The notes: a model not told the origin generated them from the letters alone. A DNA stretch of 64,000 nucleotides from Akebia trifoliata (GCA_017979445.1 CM030718.1:29569021-29633020); one strand, 5' to 3'. Counted from the first letter of the stretch, positions 46,501-59,545 are shown. Made by a program: numbers and translations.

Positions 46501-49314
46501 GGGCATACCCCCTACAAAACAAAGTTGGATTCCAAAACAACAGAAATCCAAAACCGGAATCAAACTCAGACATGGATAAAAGCATAAAAGTAATGAAAAA
46601 TAACATTGCCCTAAACATGGCTAGAGCCTAATTCGAAAATATTGATTCTTCCTCAAAAGAAAAAAGCTCATCTTCTTGATCGAGAATTAGTGTTAATTGG
46701 AGGTCCTAGGAAGGACCATGATTTTTTGTCCTCAATTTACCTGTTTTGGACCGTACAATTGGTTCCGATTGAATATCCCATTCATCTACCGCTTCGGAGG
46801 GAACCCTTCCAGCTTATCACTCTTTGATTCTTCTATCAATATCTGATTGTCGAACGACTTGGTTTGGTTTGGGATTGGGAATCAATCTGCTCCTCTACAT
46901 GTCCCATCATAAGATTTTCTTTCCTTGGTTGGAGAGGCAAAACCTCAGAAATTGAATCTTCCTCCATCTCCAATGCATTGAATGGATTTGGGTCCATCAG
47001 ATTTGATTGGGTTGAACTATAAGACTTCCCCTTCTAGTTTGATCCTATTTATTTAGAGGGGATTAGCGGGTGCCTATCTGCTGCATTTGTATTGCCATGG
47101 TTAAAAATGTTACTGTCGTGTTCTTTTTTGTGTAAGACTGCATCATATTTGCTTCATTCTGCTTTTGTAGTGTGTTTAATGATGTCATTATGCTAGTTGT
47201 TTATGAGCTTTTCTTTAGGAGTCTATTTGGAACATTAAATACCATTTGGCATGTTTTTGTCAGTGTTGAAACAAAGCTACAGAAGATGGAAGCTGCAATA
47301 GCCAGAGCTAAATCATTCCCGGTGGACTGCAATAATGTTGACAAGAAACTGAGACAAATACTAGATCTAACTGAGGATGAAGCCCATTTCCACTTGAAGC
47401 AGAGTGCATTCCTCTATCAACTTGCTGTCCAGACCATTCCCAAGAGTCTGCACTGCCTTTCTATGAGGTTGACAGTAGAATATTTCCGATCCTACTCACT
47501 TGATATGGAGCTCTTGCCAGTTGAGAAATATGCCAATCCAGAGTTGCACCACTACGTCATTTTCTCCAACAACATACTCTCCTTGTCTGTTGTAATCAAC
47601 TCAACCGTAATGCATGCCAAAGTATGTTGGACTGTAAACTCCAGCATGTTAAAATTGTGTTCTGTATGATGGTAAACTTTTTTGATTGGTTCTTCTGCTA
47701 CGTATGTTACAGGAAAGTGGGAATCAGGTTTTTCATGTGTTGACAGGTGGACAGAATTACTTTGCCATGAAATTCTGGTTTTTCAGGAATTCTTACAAGG
47801 AGGCCACCATTCACGTATTGAACATTGAAGATCTAAACCTAGACTACCACGATGCAGCAAACCCACTACACTTGTCATTGTCTGAGGAGTTCCGTGTTTC
47901 CTTCCGGAGTATTGATAAGCCACCTGCAACCCAAATGAGAACTGAATACATCTCAGTATTTGGCCACACACATTTTCTTCTTCCTGAAATATTCCAGAAT
48001 CTAAACAAGGTGGTGGTTTTGGATGATGATATCGTTGTTCAACAAGATTTGTCGCCACTATGGAGTCTTGAGATGGCAGGGAAAGTAAATGGTGCTGTTC
48101 AGTTTTGTGCAGTGAGGTTGGGTCAGCTGAAAAGTTATTTTGGTGGAAACAGTTTCAATAGGAGTTCTTGCACGTGGATGTCTGGACTGAATATAGTTGA
48201 TCTGATGAAATGGAGGGAGCTGAACCTTACTGATACTTACCGAAGGCTGCTCCAAGTGGTAAGTAAAAAAATTTGTCCTCTGGAAGTTTTCTATGCAATT
48301 ATGGCTGGGAGCAAGTACTGCTTAAATTACTAAATTCAATGGTAAATCAATCGACCGTATTCCTACTTTAGCTTTGTCAATTTCATCAATAATTTGTTGG
48401 AGACCAAGTGGATAGTTTGTTTTCTCCCAATTATTGGGTAAACCATGTTGGTTTAGATGAGGAGTTTTTGACCACTTAGTATACAGGTTTGTGCCATTAA
48501 CGCACAACCTGCCACACAAGCCTTTTATAGAGCTTAGAATCTGGCATGGGTACTCTATTATCAGATTGTACTCACATTCTGTAAATATGATACCCCTTCA
48601 AAGAAAGAATTACTGTTTTTGTTTGACTACAGGAGTTGTGTTACTGCCATATTTGTCATTTCTGAAAACAATGGGAGTATTTTGATCATAGCTGGGTTAT
48701 TTTGTTGACTTGAGAGTACCAAATAAAAATCGACCAATTGAAACTCTAGCCGAGAATCAGTGAGCTGGCTCTGGTGGAATTCTGGCTGGCTTGATTACCT
48801 TGAATGAGCTACAGTGGTGGACCAAGCCTATGCCTTTACAGTGTGTCTGAGCCTAGTGGAAAGGAGTAATCCCCCTGCGTATTTTTTTTTTTCTCCTGCT
48901 GTTTTATGGAATTTTGATATTAGTTCATAACTTTTCATAGTTTCAAAAGAAATGGTATAAAATTTTCTAACAATGGTAGTAATAAGTTGTAAGCTTTTAA
49001 CTTTGTGCTTTCTCTTCTTCCTACATGAACAGCAGCAGAACGTGAGAGAGGTATCACTGGGGGTTGGAATATTACAAGCAAGCTTGCTCACATTTCAGGA
49101 TCTGGTTTATGTTCTTGATGGTTCATGGGCTTTGTCTGGACTGGGTCATGACTACTGGATTGATTCCCAAGCCATTAAAAAAGCTACAGTATTGCATTAC
49201 AATGGGAACATGAAGCCATGGCTAGAGCTGGGCATTCCAAAATATAAAGTGCACTGGAAGAAGTTTCTGAAACAAGGGGATCAGTTCATGGGAGAGTGCA
49301 ATGTAAACCTGTAG
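43570..49314 (+). CDS. GAUT7: Galacturonosyltransferase-family protein, GAUT7 type
   Basis: Nine exons join in frame: 43570-43708, 43836-43867, 44041-44100, 45063-45147, 45256-45308, 45442-45746, 47264-47621, 47713-48258, 49033-49314. They give 619 residues, the length I recall for Arabidopsis GAUT7. The N-terminus is type II membrane-like: basic KRGWRG, then a hydrophobic anchor at about 18-40. The GT8 region has LDDDIVVQQDLSPLW (metal-binding DDD-type motif), NGAVQFCAVRLGQL, WMSGLNIVDL and the C-terminal LHYNGNMKPWLELG. GAUT7 anchors GAUT1 in the Golgi complex that makes homogalacturonan pectin and is thought to have little activity itself. Exon 3 ends at a weak donor (AAG|GTTCTG). Intron 6 holds a LINE relic. 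Confidence 0.93.
46043..46062. repeat. (AT)n microsatellite in GAUT7 intron 6
   Basis: About ten AT dinucleotides. Confidence 0.93.
46095..46340 (-). mobile_element. RTE-type LINE 3' end relic, antisense in GAUT7 intron 6
   Basis: A minus-strand frame of 76 codons carries the C-terminal signature of RTE-like plant LINE polymerases: MLRWMSGKPRKHTVKNRYI, then GNRMKGSRLRWFGHVQ. The polymerase core is missing. A related piece lies at 59390-59540. It is inserted opposite to the host gene between exons 6 and 7. Confidence 0.75.
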
Positions 49315-51249
49315 TGGGCTCTAATGACTTAAGGTGTAAGTGAGACAGACTCCCCAAAACAGAAGAGAGGTTCAACAGAGACTAAGCTATGGATATTCAT
49401 TTAATCAAGTGCAGAAGATAGATCTTTTTCTGGGCTAGGGGTCAAGGCTGGATGGATGATGATGATGCAGCAGTGATGATAACCATGTTGCTCTGATTTC
49501 TGATTTCTTGGGAAACAGTTGCAAGCCAAGAGTTTTGCTGGTGGGATCAGCATCAGTGATAGATTTTAAGGTCTCAGAGAGAGCACGGTTCTCTGCTTGT
49601 TAGTTTCCAGGAATGTACAAATATTTTTTGTAAATGGGTGCACGATATTGGAGGTCAGTTCCCAGGAGATTAGGTTGTCATTCACTTGTGTTATATAAAT
49701 GATTGTTGGGTCGGTGCCCCCAAATGGTTTGTCACCATTCATTTCTGTTAGCATAAGTTTTTTTTTCAAATGTTGTTGATTGGTGACAAGGTACTACTGC
49801 TATTTGACAGCCTGCTTGCATATTATTTATAAAATTCATGGCAATAACCAAGTCCTCTTGGTACTTTCAAAAATTGGTTAAATATTTTTATAGTTGATAA
49901 TTTGGGCATAACCAAGCCTAGGAGAAATGTTTTCTAACAGTGATTTTTATTTATTTTTAATTTCTCTCCTCAGTTCTAAACCAGACTATCAGCTCTTGAT
50001 TGCCAAAGGAACATTTGTAGTCCTCACTGCCCTTTTCTCCTTCATGTTTTTGTACTGCATCATCACACTCACATCTTTTTCTTGAATTTTCACTATCAGT
50101 TCATCTGATGTCAAGATATAAGTCCTTTGTAAGGTCCTTCAACTGGATCCACTCCACAAGCATCTCGAAACAACGAAGCACCAACACATCTTCTTTTACC
50201 ACATGAAATTGTCACCCATCTCATGACTTGGTTGGAGAGGTTGGAAAATGAAGTGATACTAGTGGAAACGAAGATATATGTGGGATTGGGCAGAGTGAGT
50301 GAATTAACATGGTGGTTAATTTTTAAGAGTCGCGATCTAGAGTGAGGGCCCGTTCCTATTAAAACTAAACTTAGGGTGTTTATGTGGTATGTTTTGGTTA
50401 AGTAAATAATCAAAATATAGCATCTAATTCCTGAAGTAACTTCACTTGGTAAAAGTGTGTCCTCATGCTGTTTCTTCCTAAGGTTGATCACTCTTAATCA
50501 GACTTTTGAGAAGCCCCTATCAACTAATTATAGTAGTGGGGGGGAGCGGGTAATTGTGATTTTACCTAATAGTTTCATCACTATATGGAATCATAAGAGA
50601 GTCGGATTACTGGCAGCAGCTGAGGTGGTGGTAATTAAGTGGTCCACATGGGGGTTTCACAAGATAAATTACAATTGAAGCAACAATCCTTCACCTCTAC
50701 CTACCATCAGTGACGTTCAAGTGTTGGAATTAGTAGGTATGGTGGGGCCTTCTCACCAACCAAACCAATTCTTGATTGTTGACTTCGTTAGAGATTTGGT
50801 TTCAATTTGAGATTTTTCCTATAAAGCCGATAATCTACTAAAATAATAATAACTGACTGGCCACGTTTCTTTTTCATATTTTCATACAAAATACGAATAA
50901 ATAATTAAATGCTTACAATACTTGTTCGATCGTGGTGTTGTAGTTGCATCACACAATAATAATCTTTAAAAAAAAAAAAAAAAAAATTTCTTCAGCAGTG
51001 AAGATAGATATATGTTGTGTCGCTCTTCCTCGAACAAATAATAATAATAATAAAAAAAGGGTTCGATTTTCCAATTTTCAGTAGAGGGAGTGGGTGAAAT
51101 GAATTGGGTAATGGTAGGTGTCCAGAAAAGGTTGGTAATGTAAGAGATCGCGCGCCAATTAAAACATTTGTGGGAGTTGGTGGCAAATCAAAGTCGTCCT
51201 CCCCTTAATCTTATTCCTCGAGTCAATTAGCTCATATTATATATTATAT
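49315..51249. other. Intergenic stretch between GAUT7 and MTHFR
   Basis: The first few hundred bases are likely the GAUT7 3'UTR. The remainder is AT-rich, with poly-A at 50968-50986 and a short ATA repeat near 51038-51053. No gene or bounded element was recognised. An open frame on the minus strand at 50111-50491 has no protein-like features that I recognise. Confidence 0.4.
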
Positions 51250-51262
51250 TATAATATAAAAG
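51250..51262 (+). promoter_or_regulatory. Possible TATA box of the MTHFR gene
   Basis: TATAATATAAAAG lies about 117 bases before the MTHFR start codon, followed by a purine-rich leader (AAGAGAAGAGAAGAG just before the ATG). Spacing is right for a plant promoter. The call rests on composition and position only. Confidence 0.35.
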
Positions 51263-51378
51263 AAGAAGATAGATCGAACATAAAAAGTCCGTCTCTTCTT
51301 CTCAATTCTCATTCTATTATTTTGGGTTGGATCTGATATTTTTGTGGGTAAGGAAAAGAGAAGAGAAGAGAAGAGAGA

Positions 51379-54300
51379 ATGAAGGTGATTGAGAAGATCA
51401 GAGAGGCATCAGAGGAAGGGCGAGTAGTATTCTCGTTTGAATTCTTCCCACCAAAGACGGAGGATGGAGTGGACAACTTGTTCGAGAGGATGGAACGTAT
51501 GGTCGCTCACAACCCTTCCTTCTGCGATATCACCTGGGGCGCTGGTGGTTCCACTGCTGATCTCACCCTCGACATTGCTAACAAGATGCAGAACATGGTT
51601 TTAACAATTTTTTTTTTCTTTTTTGGAATTTGTGTTTGTTAGATTTAGATCTGCTTGCTTCTCTTAATAGTTCTTGTTAGTTAATTGTGAAATTTTAATT
51701 TTTTTGTTTTCAGATCTGCGTAGAATCAATGATGCATTTGACTTGCACGAACATGCCTGTGGAGAAGATCGACCATGCTCTCGATACCATCAAGTCTAAT
51801 GGAATCCAGAATGTTCTTGCTCTGAGAGGAGATCCTCCACATGGACAAGATAAGTTTGTTCAGATTGAAGGCGGATTTTCTTGTGCTCTCGATCTCGTAA
51901 TTCCTCTTTTACTTTTACTTTTACCATTTTTTTTTGGATTTCATTTAGAGACCAACCACTATATGAAAAGATTTGGTGTATATTTTGCAGGTTAGGCATA
52001 TCCGATCCAAATATGGTGATTACTTTGGCATAACCGTTGCTGGTTATCCAGGTTTGTTTGAATTTAAGCACTTTAAAAAAAAAAAAAGGAGAAATAACAA
52101 TTTATTGTGGTCTGGCATCTCTATAGTATATGCATTGCTGTAGACATGATTTGTAATCTTGCTGCAGAGGCACATCCTGAAATGATACAAAGCAATGGTT
52201 TCGCCACATTGGAAGGATATCAAAATGATCTCGCTTATTTGAAGAGCAAGGTATATCCAATATCTTCTCTTATTAATTTCTCTTATCGTGTGTCTTGTCG
52301 GTGCTCTAAATTCTTTTACAATTAATCCGTTACTCAGTTTCCCTTGATATTCATCTAGTCACTACTACTTTTTCTTTATCGGTAGATGACTCATGGTTTA
52401 ACATGCCAAATTATTTATGTTTCTCAATCACATCTTAATGAAAAAAATATTTGAAAGATGGGCATGGATATTCAAAGATTCTAAAGTCCCTTTCCTCCCA
52501 AATCCCTCAACATACTGCAAAAGATGTTATTGCCTATATAATTATCTCTTTGTGGAAAGGCCTTGATATGCCAAAAATGAAGCAATGTTGTTATAGAGGT
52601 AGGGAAGTACACAAACTATGGAACAACGATCGGAGATGAGCCCTTACTTTCCTTACGAATGAACAATGAATAAAAGGATGATCGGCTGACTCCCCATCTA
52701 ACTTACATAGGAAGCAAATATTAGGCATGGATAATCCTTGTTTCATATGATTTGTAGTGAGATTACTATACAAAGCGGGTATTTTCTAATACGGTTTACT
52801 GCATTGTTCAATTTTTATGGAAGATATCTGGTTATGAAAGTAATTCATAACCTCAATATGACATTTTTTATCTTTTATTTTATAGAATTCTTTCTGCTTC
52901 TTGTTATGTTTGACCTATATTGATGGAGGTTTCTTTTATAGGTTGATGCTGGAGCAGATCTCATTATCACTCAACTGTTCTATGATACTGATAATTATCT
53001 GAAGTTTGTCAATGATTGCCGACAAATTGGAATTACTTGTCCTATTGTCCCTGGTATCATGCCAATCAATAATTATAAGGGCTTCTTGCGCATGGCGGGC
53101 TTTTGCAAAACTAGGGTATGCAATCTCCTCCTGTTGACCTTTTACAGGCTAATTTTTGGCAGATTTTAGCCTTGGAGATGGTATAGTAGATCAGTCGTTA
53201 AATGAATCATTGTACATTTCTTATCTTCTGACATTTATATCACTTTTGTCTTTAACAAAGTTAAAAATTTGAACTAGTTTTCCATTCAGGACAATCTTTG
53301 TCATTTGATAATCACATAATTTTTTTTTTAAATACCTAGTTTTTTCTTCTTTAGTAAATTATGTTCTTAATTATAATAACAAAGGTCTAGTATGAGAATG
53401 TCAGCCAAGTCATGGATGAGATAGCTCCACTGAAATGTGGATCTTAGTTTTCAAATACTAGGTACATATCAGGGAAGATTTGTGCCAATTGAAAACCTGG
53501 TCTTGAACATGCTGACCAATCTTTTCCCCATCGAACATTGCTAAATTTTAGTGTTAGGTAAACGTATGTCCATTAATTTTAACATGTCCTGTTTGTGTTT
53601 TGATGTCATATTCTAGATACCATCTGAAATTACAGCTGCTCTAGAGCCTATTAAGGACAATGAAGAGGCTGTCAAACAGTATGGAATACACCTTGGAACT
53701 GAAATGTGCAAGAAGATTTTAGCTCATGGGATCAAGACCTTGCACCTTTATACACTAAACATGGACAAATCGGCTTTGGCAATCTTAAAGGTTATTTTCC
53801 ATATCCTGTTGTGGCCTTTGTTTGTAATATTTGGATTTAGACCTTATATGAAACTTATGAATGACAGAATCTTGGGTTAGTTGATGGAGCCAACATTTCA
53901 AGGCCTCTGCCGTGGAGGCGTCCAACAAATGTCTTCCGTGTTAAAGAAGACGTTCGACCAATTTTCTGGTATACTAAACCTTTGGCTACAAATGCATTAA
54001 TGGGTGTTGTGAAGTATTTTTTGGTTTAATCAGACTCTACAAAGCTTCTGACCTTCTCGGATTGATGATGGCAGGGCCAATCGTCCAAAAAGCTACATAA
54101 CAAGGACTATAGGATGGGACCAATACCCACATGGGCGATGGGGTGATTCTCGTAATGCCTCCTATGGAGCATTGACCGACCATCAGGTAATGAGCTTTAA
54201 CATGCCGAATAATTCTTCCTGTCTTTGATTATTACTTCTTGGGTTAGTTCACAATTCAGTTTAGAACACTGATGTCATAATCCCATTGGCAAATAATACA

Positions 54301-55759
54301 ATATTATCTCATCCCAGCAGTTAGATATGGAATATGTAATTTTTTGTTATTGTTCTCCAATCCAATAACTTGCACGCTAGAGTTTTTAAACTCTTTAATC
54401 ACATAGATACATGATGTGGCATCCTCATTTGATAGACCACCATCTAGATTGACTCGTGGACTATGCCCTTGTTCCCATCACAGCCATATACCACCAATGT
54501 GTTTGTTAGAGTTTATCTCTAATTCGAAGGCAAGTAGATGGGTTGGCTGTGCAAATATTGGACAGCCAACTGCAAATGGAATTCTTGAAATCTGGATTGA
54601 TTTTGTAATTTCTTGTTAATTTAGGCATGGCTTTAAGTTTTCCCTATACATAGGGGGTGAGCCAAAAAAATTATGGCATCGCACACTCCCAATGGTGTGT
54701 TTTTGGGAGAGTTTCAGCCACTGAAGAAGTATCCCAAGGTACCCCAGGCATTGGAATGGTATCCTTTGGAACTCTAGGTAAATGGAGGGGGTCCAGGTAT
54801 TAGGTATTCTCTTCAGGTAATTGGATTGGGCGAGTTTCAATCGGGGAACAATTGGAGGTTGTGAGTTAAGTGCTGTCGTTTTTGAGGTATCTTGTATTTT
54901 GCCCAATATGCGTATTGTTTTTTCTCAATTGTCAAAGCCTGTAGACATTACTCTTAGTGTTGAACCACCTAAGTATTATACTGCTTGTGCGGTTTCGGTT
55001 GCTTTCTCTATTCTCTTTATGTTACTGCTATTAATTTTTGTGAGTTTTTGGTATTACTGCTTGTTACTATAAAGGTAATATTTTAACCATTCTCTTGCAG
55101 ACCGGTTATCTCTAGTGTCTTTCAGTCTTTTCTGGTCATAACTTCAGTTATTTGCTTCATTGATATATTTTTTCTCCTTATTTATTCCATTATGCTATTC
55201 TAAGATAGCATAAATTAAAAAAAAAGTGTTAATTTTTATGATAGTTTCTGCGACCGCGTTCACGTGACAAGAAACTTAATGAGGAGTGGGCTGTCATATT
55301 GAAATCTGTTGAGGACATTCAAGAGGTACATTCTTTCAAGTCATTTCAATCTTTTTTCATCAAATTGCTCTTGGGTATGTATGATTTCTCATGGGAATGT
55401 CTTATATATTTACCTTCTGCTACATCAGAGATTCAAGAGATTCTGCATGGGAGAACTTAGAAGCAGTCCGTGGTCAGAGTTAGAAGGGCTTCAGCCGGAG
55501 ACAAAGATCATAAATGAACAGTTGGGAAATATTAATTTGAAGGGGTTTCTTACCATCAATAGCCAACCTGCTGTTAATGGGGAGAAATCCGATTCCCCTT
55601 CTGTTGGTGAGTGAAATATTATTTCTAAGATATGCCTTGTATCATATTATTATGTTTTATTAGGGAGTGCCAATATAATTTAAACATGATTAGCACGTTT
55701 TATATGTCAAAATATTTTTATTATTGTTGTTGAAATATTATTTTTTACGATTTATTCAT

Positions 55760-55794
<35 letters not shown>

Positions 55795-55922
55795 GCACTC
55801 TTCTCATCATAGAGATCATCCTCACAAAAAATCAGCTCAATCCAAAGCTTCTAACCCATATTTTGAAAAATGTTTGTTTTTACATATGTTTCGACTTACG
55901 TCCCTTGAACACCCCCTATACA

Positions 55923-55981
<59 letters not shown>

Positions 55982-57461
55982 GTTTTACAATTCCAATCCT
56001 TTGATAAAACTGTACTGTCAGGTGTCAAGAATCAAAAGTGAATTGTACAGCCCACTTGAGAAATTGAAGGATCTGTAATTTTTTTTTATTTAAAAGTTAA
56101 ATTGATAATTATAAACGCCGTTGCCGGAAAGGATCTGTAATTTCACATGACATTTAGATTTTGTTTGATTACTGAAAATCTGTTTACACTGAAAATGGAC
56201 TAATTTTGTGTGTTGGTTTGCTGATCTCCAGCAAACAGATTTCTCATTAGTAATCATATTTCATTGAGTGGGAAAACATTTTTCCACTCCCCAGAGGAAG
56301 GAAAAAAAATTCTCATGAAAACGAGAGTACCGCTCGAGCAAGTACCAGTATTGACTTGGAACAACTTTCTGTCGGCTGGTTGCCGACATACTGTTCCATG
56401 TTTCTTTTGTGCTGTCTGAGGATTGATAACCTCTTCTTTCTCCCTCTGATCTGAGTCAAATCCAATCCTTGGACCGTAGCCATGTTTTTGAATTGTCCGA
56501 GCAAAAGGATTTTTCTGACATACAATCCATATTCTGGTATTCTGTTTTTGTTTTCTTGGGGGAGAGAATTTCTCTGCAATCAAACAGATCCTTAAAGTTC
56601 TTATTTACCAATGGTAATGAAATAGAACCACATCAATATTTTGAGATTTTTTATATATAAAATTTTCAATGCTCTATATGGTATGTTGCTAGCAGAAATA
56701 CTTTGAGATGTGATGCAGTTTGATTCCTTTTGTTGTCCTAAGATTTCACGATCTGATTGCTTTTGCAAAATGTTTTGAATGTCATGTTGGATCTTACTCT
56801 TAGAGATTATCTGTTGGGTGAATCAATTATTATTGAATAGGATTTTCAACAATAATTTCTTTTTGTCAAATCAATGGCATTCATTAATTCTCACCCTGAT
56901 ATGCTTGGCAGGATGGGGTGGTGCCGGTGGATATGTTTATCAGAAGGCCTATCTAGAATTCTTCTGCTCTCCAGAAAAACTAACTGCATTGACTGAGAAA
57001 TGCAAGACTTTCCCATCTCTCACCTACATCGCTGTAAACAAAGATGGGAAATGCATATCTAACATCAGCCCAACTGATGTGAATGCGGTTACATGGGGAG
57101 TCTTCCCGGCAAAAGAGATTATCCAACCAACTGTCGTGGATCCTGCAAGCTTCATTATTTGGAAGGATGAGGCATTTGAGATCTGGACAAGGGGATGGGC
57201 TTCTTTGTACACACAGGGAGACTCTTCAAGGAAATTATTGGAAGAGGTTGGTATCACTCTTGCAAGTTGCTATTAATTCTTTCTCTTTGGTTATGCATTC
57301 TTTGTGCCCCCTTTTCATGTTGTTGAAGGAGATTGGATTAGCAAATTGAGTCAGATGTTTTATTCTCATTATTGCAGGTGCAAAGCAGTTATTTCTTGGT
57401 TAGCTTGGTTGATAATGATTATATTCTTGGAGATCTGTTTGCTGTTTTTAAGGATTTCTGA
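51379..57461 (+). CDS. MTHFR: Methylenetetrahydrofolate reductase
   Basis: Twelve GT-AG exons join in frame: 51379-51597, 51714-51896, 51991-52051, 52168-52250, 52942-53115, 53617-53790, 53868-53968, 54075-54186, 55245-55325, 55429-55606, 56912-57246, 57378-57461. They give 594 residues, the usual plant length. Residues 1 to about 300 form the FAD-binding barrel ([67 protein letters not shown]). The C-terminal half is the eukaryotic-type regulatory domain ([48 protein letters not shown]). The enzyme reduces 5,10-methylene-THF to 5-methyl-THF for methionine synthesis in the cytosol; plant forms are known to use NADH. Intron 4 holds a LINE relic and intron 10 half of a fold-back element. All key motifs are intact. 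Confidence 0.97.
52455..52790 (-). mobile_element. LINE 3' end relic, antisense in MTHFR intron 4
   Basis: The minus strand reads the reverse-transcriptase zinc-binding region of an L1-type LINE ([28 protein letters not shown]). After stops it continues with SFAVC, a stop, and [12 protein letters not shown], the typical C-terminal words. Three or more stops break it. No polymerase core is present. Confidence 0.7.
55762..55791. repeat. (AT)n microsatellite, left of half fold-back element
   Basis: About 15 AT dinucleotides in MTHFR intron 10, directly followed by the partial element. Confidence 0.95.
55792..55916. mobile_element. Fold-back element in TA repeat, copy 3 (right half only)
   Basis: These 125 bp match the right half of the element at 19113-19521: CTCATCATAGAGATCATCCT, CAAAAAATCAGCTCAATCC, TCTAACCCATATTTTGAAAA and a right end CCCTTGAAC with terminal CCCC. 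The left half is absent and replaced by (AT)n, and a (TA)n follows on the right. It lies in intron 10 of the MTHFR gene. The loss may come from recombination or replication slippage between TA tracts or hairpin arms. Confidence 0.75.
55917..55981. repeat. Interrupted (TA)n microsatellite
   Basis: TATA tract broken three times by single C, directly right of the partial fold-back element in MTHFR intron 10. Confidence 0.95.
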
Positions 57462-57961
57462 GATGATGTAGGCCTGCCCCTGTCACTTGTGGCATATGTT
57501 GTTGGTCTAATAGCGCCAATTTGCTGAGTAGGTGGATTAATTACTTATAAGCTCTGTTGTTCTATTACTATTATTGTGTGGTAACTTCGTAATGGATTTT
57601 GGTGGTGTTTTTTCCTCTTCCCCTTAATGCGAATCGCATCTAGAAGAGCAGCCAAGTTGTATATCTAAACAAATGCCTATTAGCATTTTGTATTAATAAT
57701 CGATTGATTTAATGGAGGGATCCCTCTTCTACTATTGCTTTCTTTGATGGCTTAAAGCTTGTATGATTGAGAGGGGAAATTGTTTTCTTGTTTGGAAGGG
57801 AAAATACCAAAACTAAAATCCTCTTGAGATTTTCTTTGGTACATTCAAACACCAACAAGATTTTCTTGAGGAAATCTATTCTCTCATAGGACATTGACTC
57901 TACCAAGTTATGTAGAAAAAGAGTAAAATAGATTGACTCATTCTATAGTTGACTTTAAATA

Positions 57962-59121
57962 AAGATTTAATTAGGTATTTGTTTGGTTGTTAAAGAAGGA
58001 AATTGATAATTGTTGAATGGCCTTTAGCTTCAATCTCAACACTTTCCCAGGTCTACGCTCAAAAGATAGCTCATTCCACCAAGTGTGGACCAACTCCCCA
58101 AAATCTTGAAAGTCTAACCACATCTTCTCAAATCTGAAAGGCGTAGGGCGATTCCTTGGCAACCCCGCCACCAAAGAAATAGGACTATGATCTGATGCAG
58201 GGTTTGGCCACTTATCTTGATTGATCCTTCCAAAATGTTCCTCCCACCCTAGAGACACAAGAAAACGATCCAATCTACTAAGGGTGGGATTGTTCTGGTT
58301 ATTTGACCACGTGAACCTACTTCCACCAAGCGGAAAATCTATCAATTCATTCCGATCTACAAACTCTGAAAATCTACGCATTTTTGGAGTGAGTCTCGAA
58401 CCCCCATTCTTTTTCAAAACAGAAACAGATGACATTAAAATCACCTCCCAAAACCCATGGTCTATCCCAACGGCCTCTGATATCATCCAACTCCTCCCAT
58501 AACTGACTTCGCTTACTCTCTATCGTCGGACCATACACCCTTGAAAAGACCCAAGAAAAATCCTCTCCAATCCTTCTGCAAAGGACTGAAACTGAGAAAG
58601 CCCCTATGAGATTATCTTTCACTACTTCCATTTTTCTATTCCACAAAAGAATGATACCACCTGACGCCCCCCAAGAAGGAAGCTCACACCACCCTACTAA
58701 ATGGATATCCCAAATCTCCTTAATCATCCTTTCATCAACCTTTTCTAGTTTTGATTCTTGTAAAACCACAATATGGGGTTTCTGGAGATGTAAAAATGCT
58801 TTAACTGTTGATCTTTTCGTTGCCGCATTCAAACCCCTCACATTCCAAGACAATATCTTAATCGACATTAAGACCAACCAAGCGCCTTCCGGCCCTCTTC
58901 CCATTAGTGGCTATGAGCGGGAATTCCTCCACGGATTTCTTGAGTTGAACAATTTCCTTCTTCAATCTCTTATTCCTCTCCTTTATCGTATTCTCACACG
59001 ACGATAAAATACGCGCAACCTTCAATCTTGAGAACTTAAGATGAAAACGATCCTTCGGTGACATTTCCGTACCCTCCCTATCAAAAGAACACCCCCCCTG
59101 AAAGAGGCCACTGCCCCACAA
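57962..59121 (-). mobile_element. L1-type LINE fragment with endonuclease, 3' part missing
   Basis: Minus strand. A frame at 59121-58858 has a basic coiled-coil-like stretch (NKRLKKEIVQLKKSVEEF), probably the ORF1 end. It overlaps ORF2, which starts near 58904 or 58868. The APE-type endonuclease motifs follow in order: ILSWNVRGLN, VVLQESKLEK, YGPTIESKR, GGDFNVI. After a frameshift near 58430 come GGSRFTWSNNQNNPTLSRLDRFL and SDHSPISL. The sequence ends about 57962, before any reverse transcriptase. All endonuclease signature residues I can check are present, but the frame is broken, so it is inactive. Confidence 0.85.
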
Positions 59122-59389
59122 CAGAGCCTTATCCCAAAAATGTGGGTTTCACTAAACAAATGATGTTCCCTCACGCCACTCCGTCCAAGGTCAAATCTTT
59201 TGTTAATGATTCACTTTCTTTTGGGTTTTCATCTAGTTCTTTAAGGACCTTAAACCCGAACATTTCTTTTAATTGGGGTCATAATCGGCCTTTGTTGAAC
59301 ATAGCTAAATCTTCTCGGTTGATATTTTTTTCCTAACTTTCTGCCTATTGGATCTACTCCTACATTTGTTTTCAAATGTGTCGTTTCTA

Positions 59390-59545
59390 ACTTTGTATTA
59401 ATAACTAGTCTTTCAACTCATCCATCACAACATCCTCATGTTTGCTACTCTCAATTTATTAACATGACTCTTGGTAATTGCCCAACATTTTGCTGCATAA
59501 AGCATAGTTGGTCTAACTATCATCTTGTTTTAGTTTTGATTAGTG
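59390..59545 (-). mobile_element. RTE-type LINE relic
   Basis: The minus strand reads TMLYAAKCWAITKSHVNKLR and then VANMRML, a stop, WMS, a stop: the conserved C-terminal region of RTE-like plant LINEs, slightly upstream of the portion found at 46095-46340. Two in-frame stops in this short stretch show decay. Flanking boundaries are not visible. Confidence 0.7.

Noticed and set aside
50111..50491. 126-codon minus-strand frame
   Set aside because: No recognisable motif or splice context; the composition is like the surrounding intergenic DNA.
55724..56041. Open frames rich in Tyr-Ile in MTHFR intron 10
   Set aside because: These are translations of TA microsatellites.
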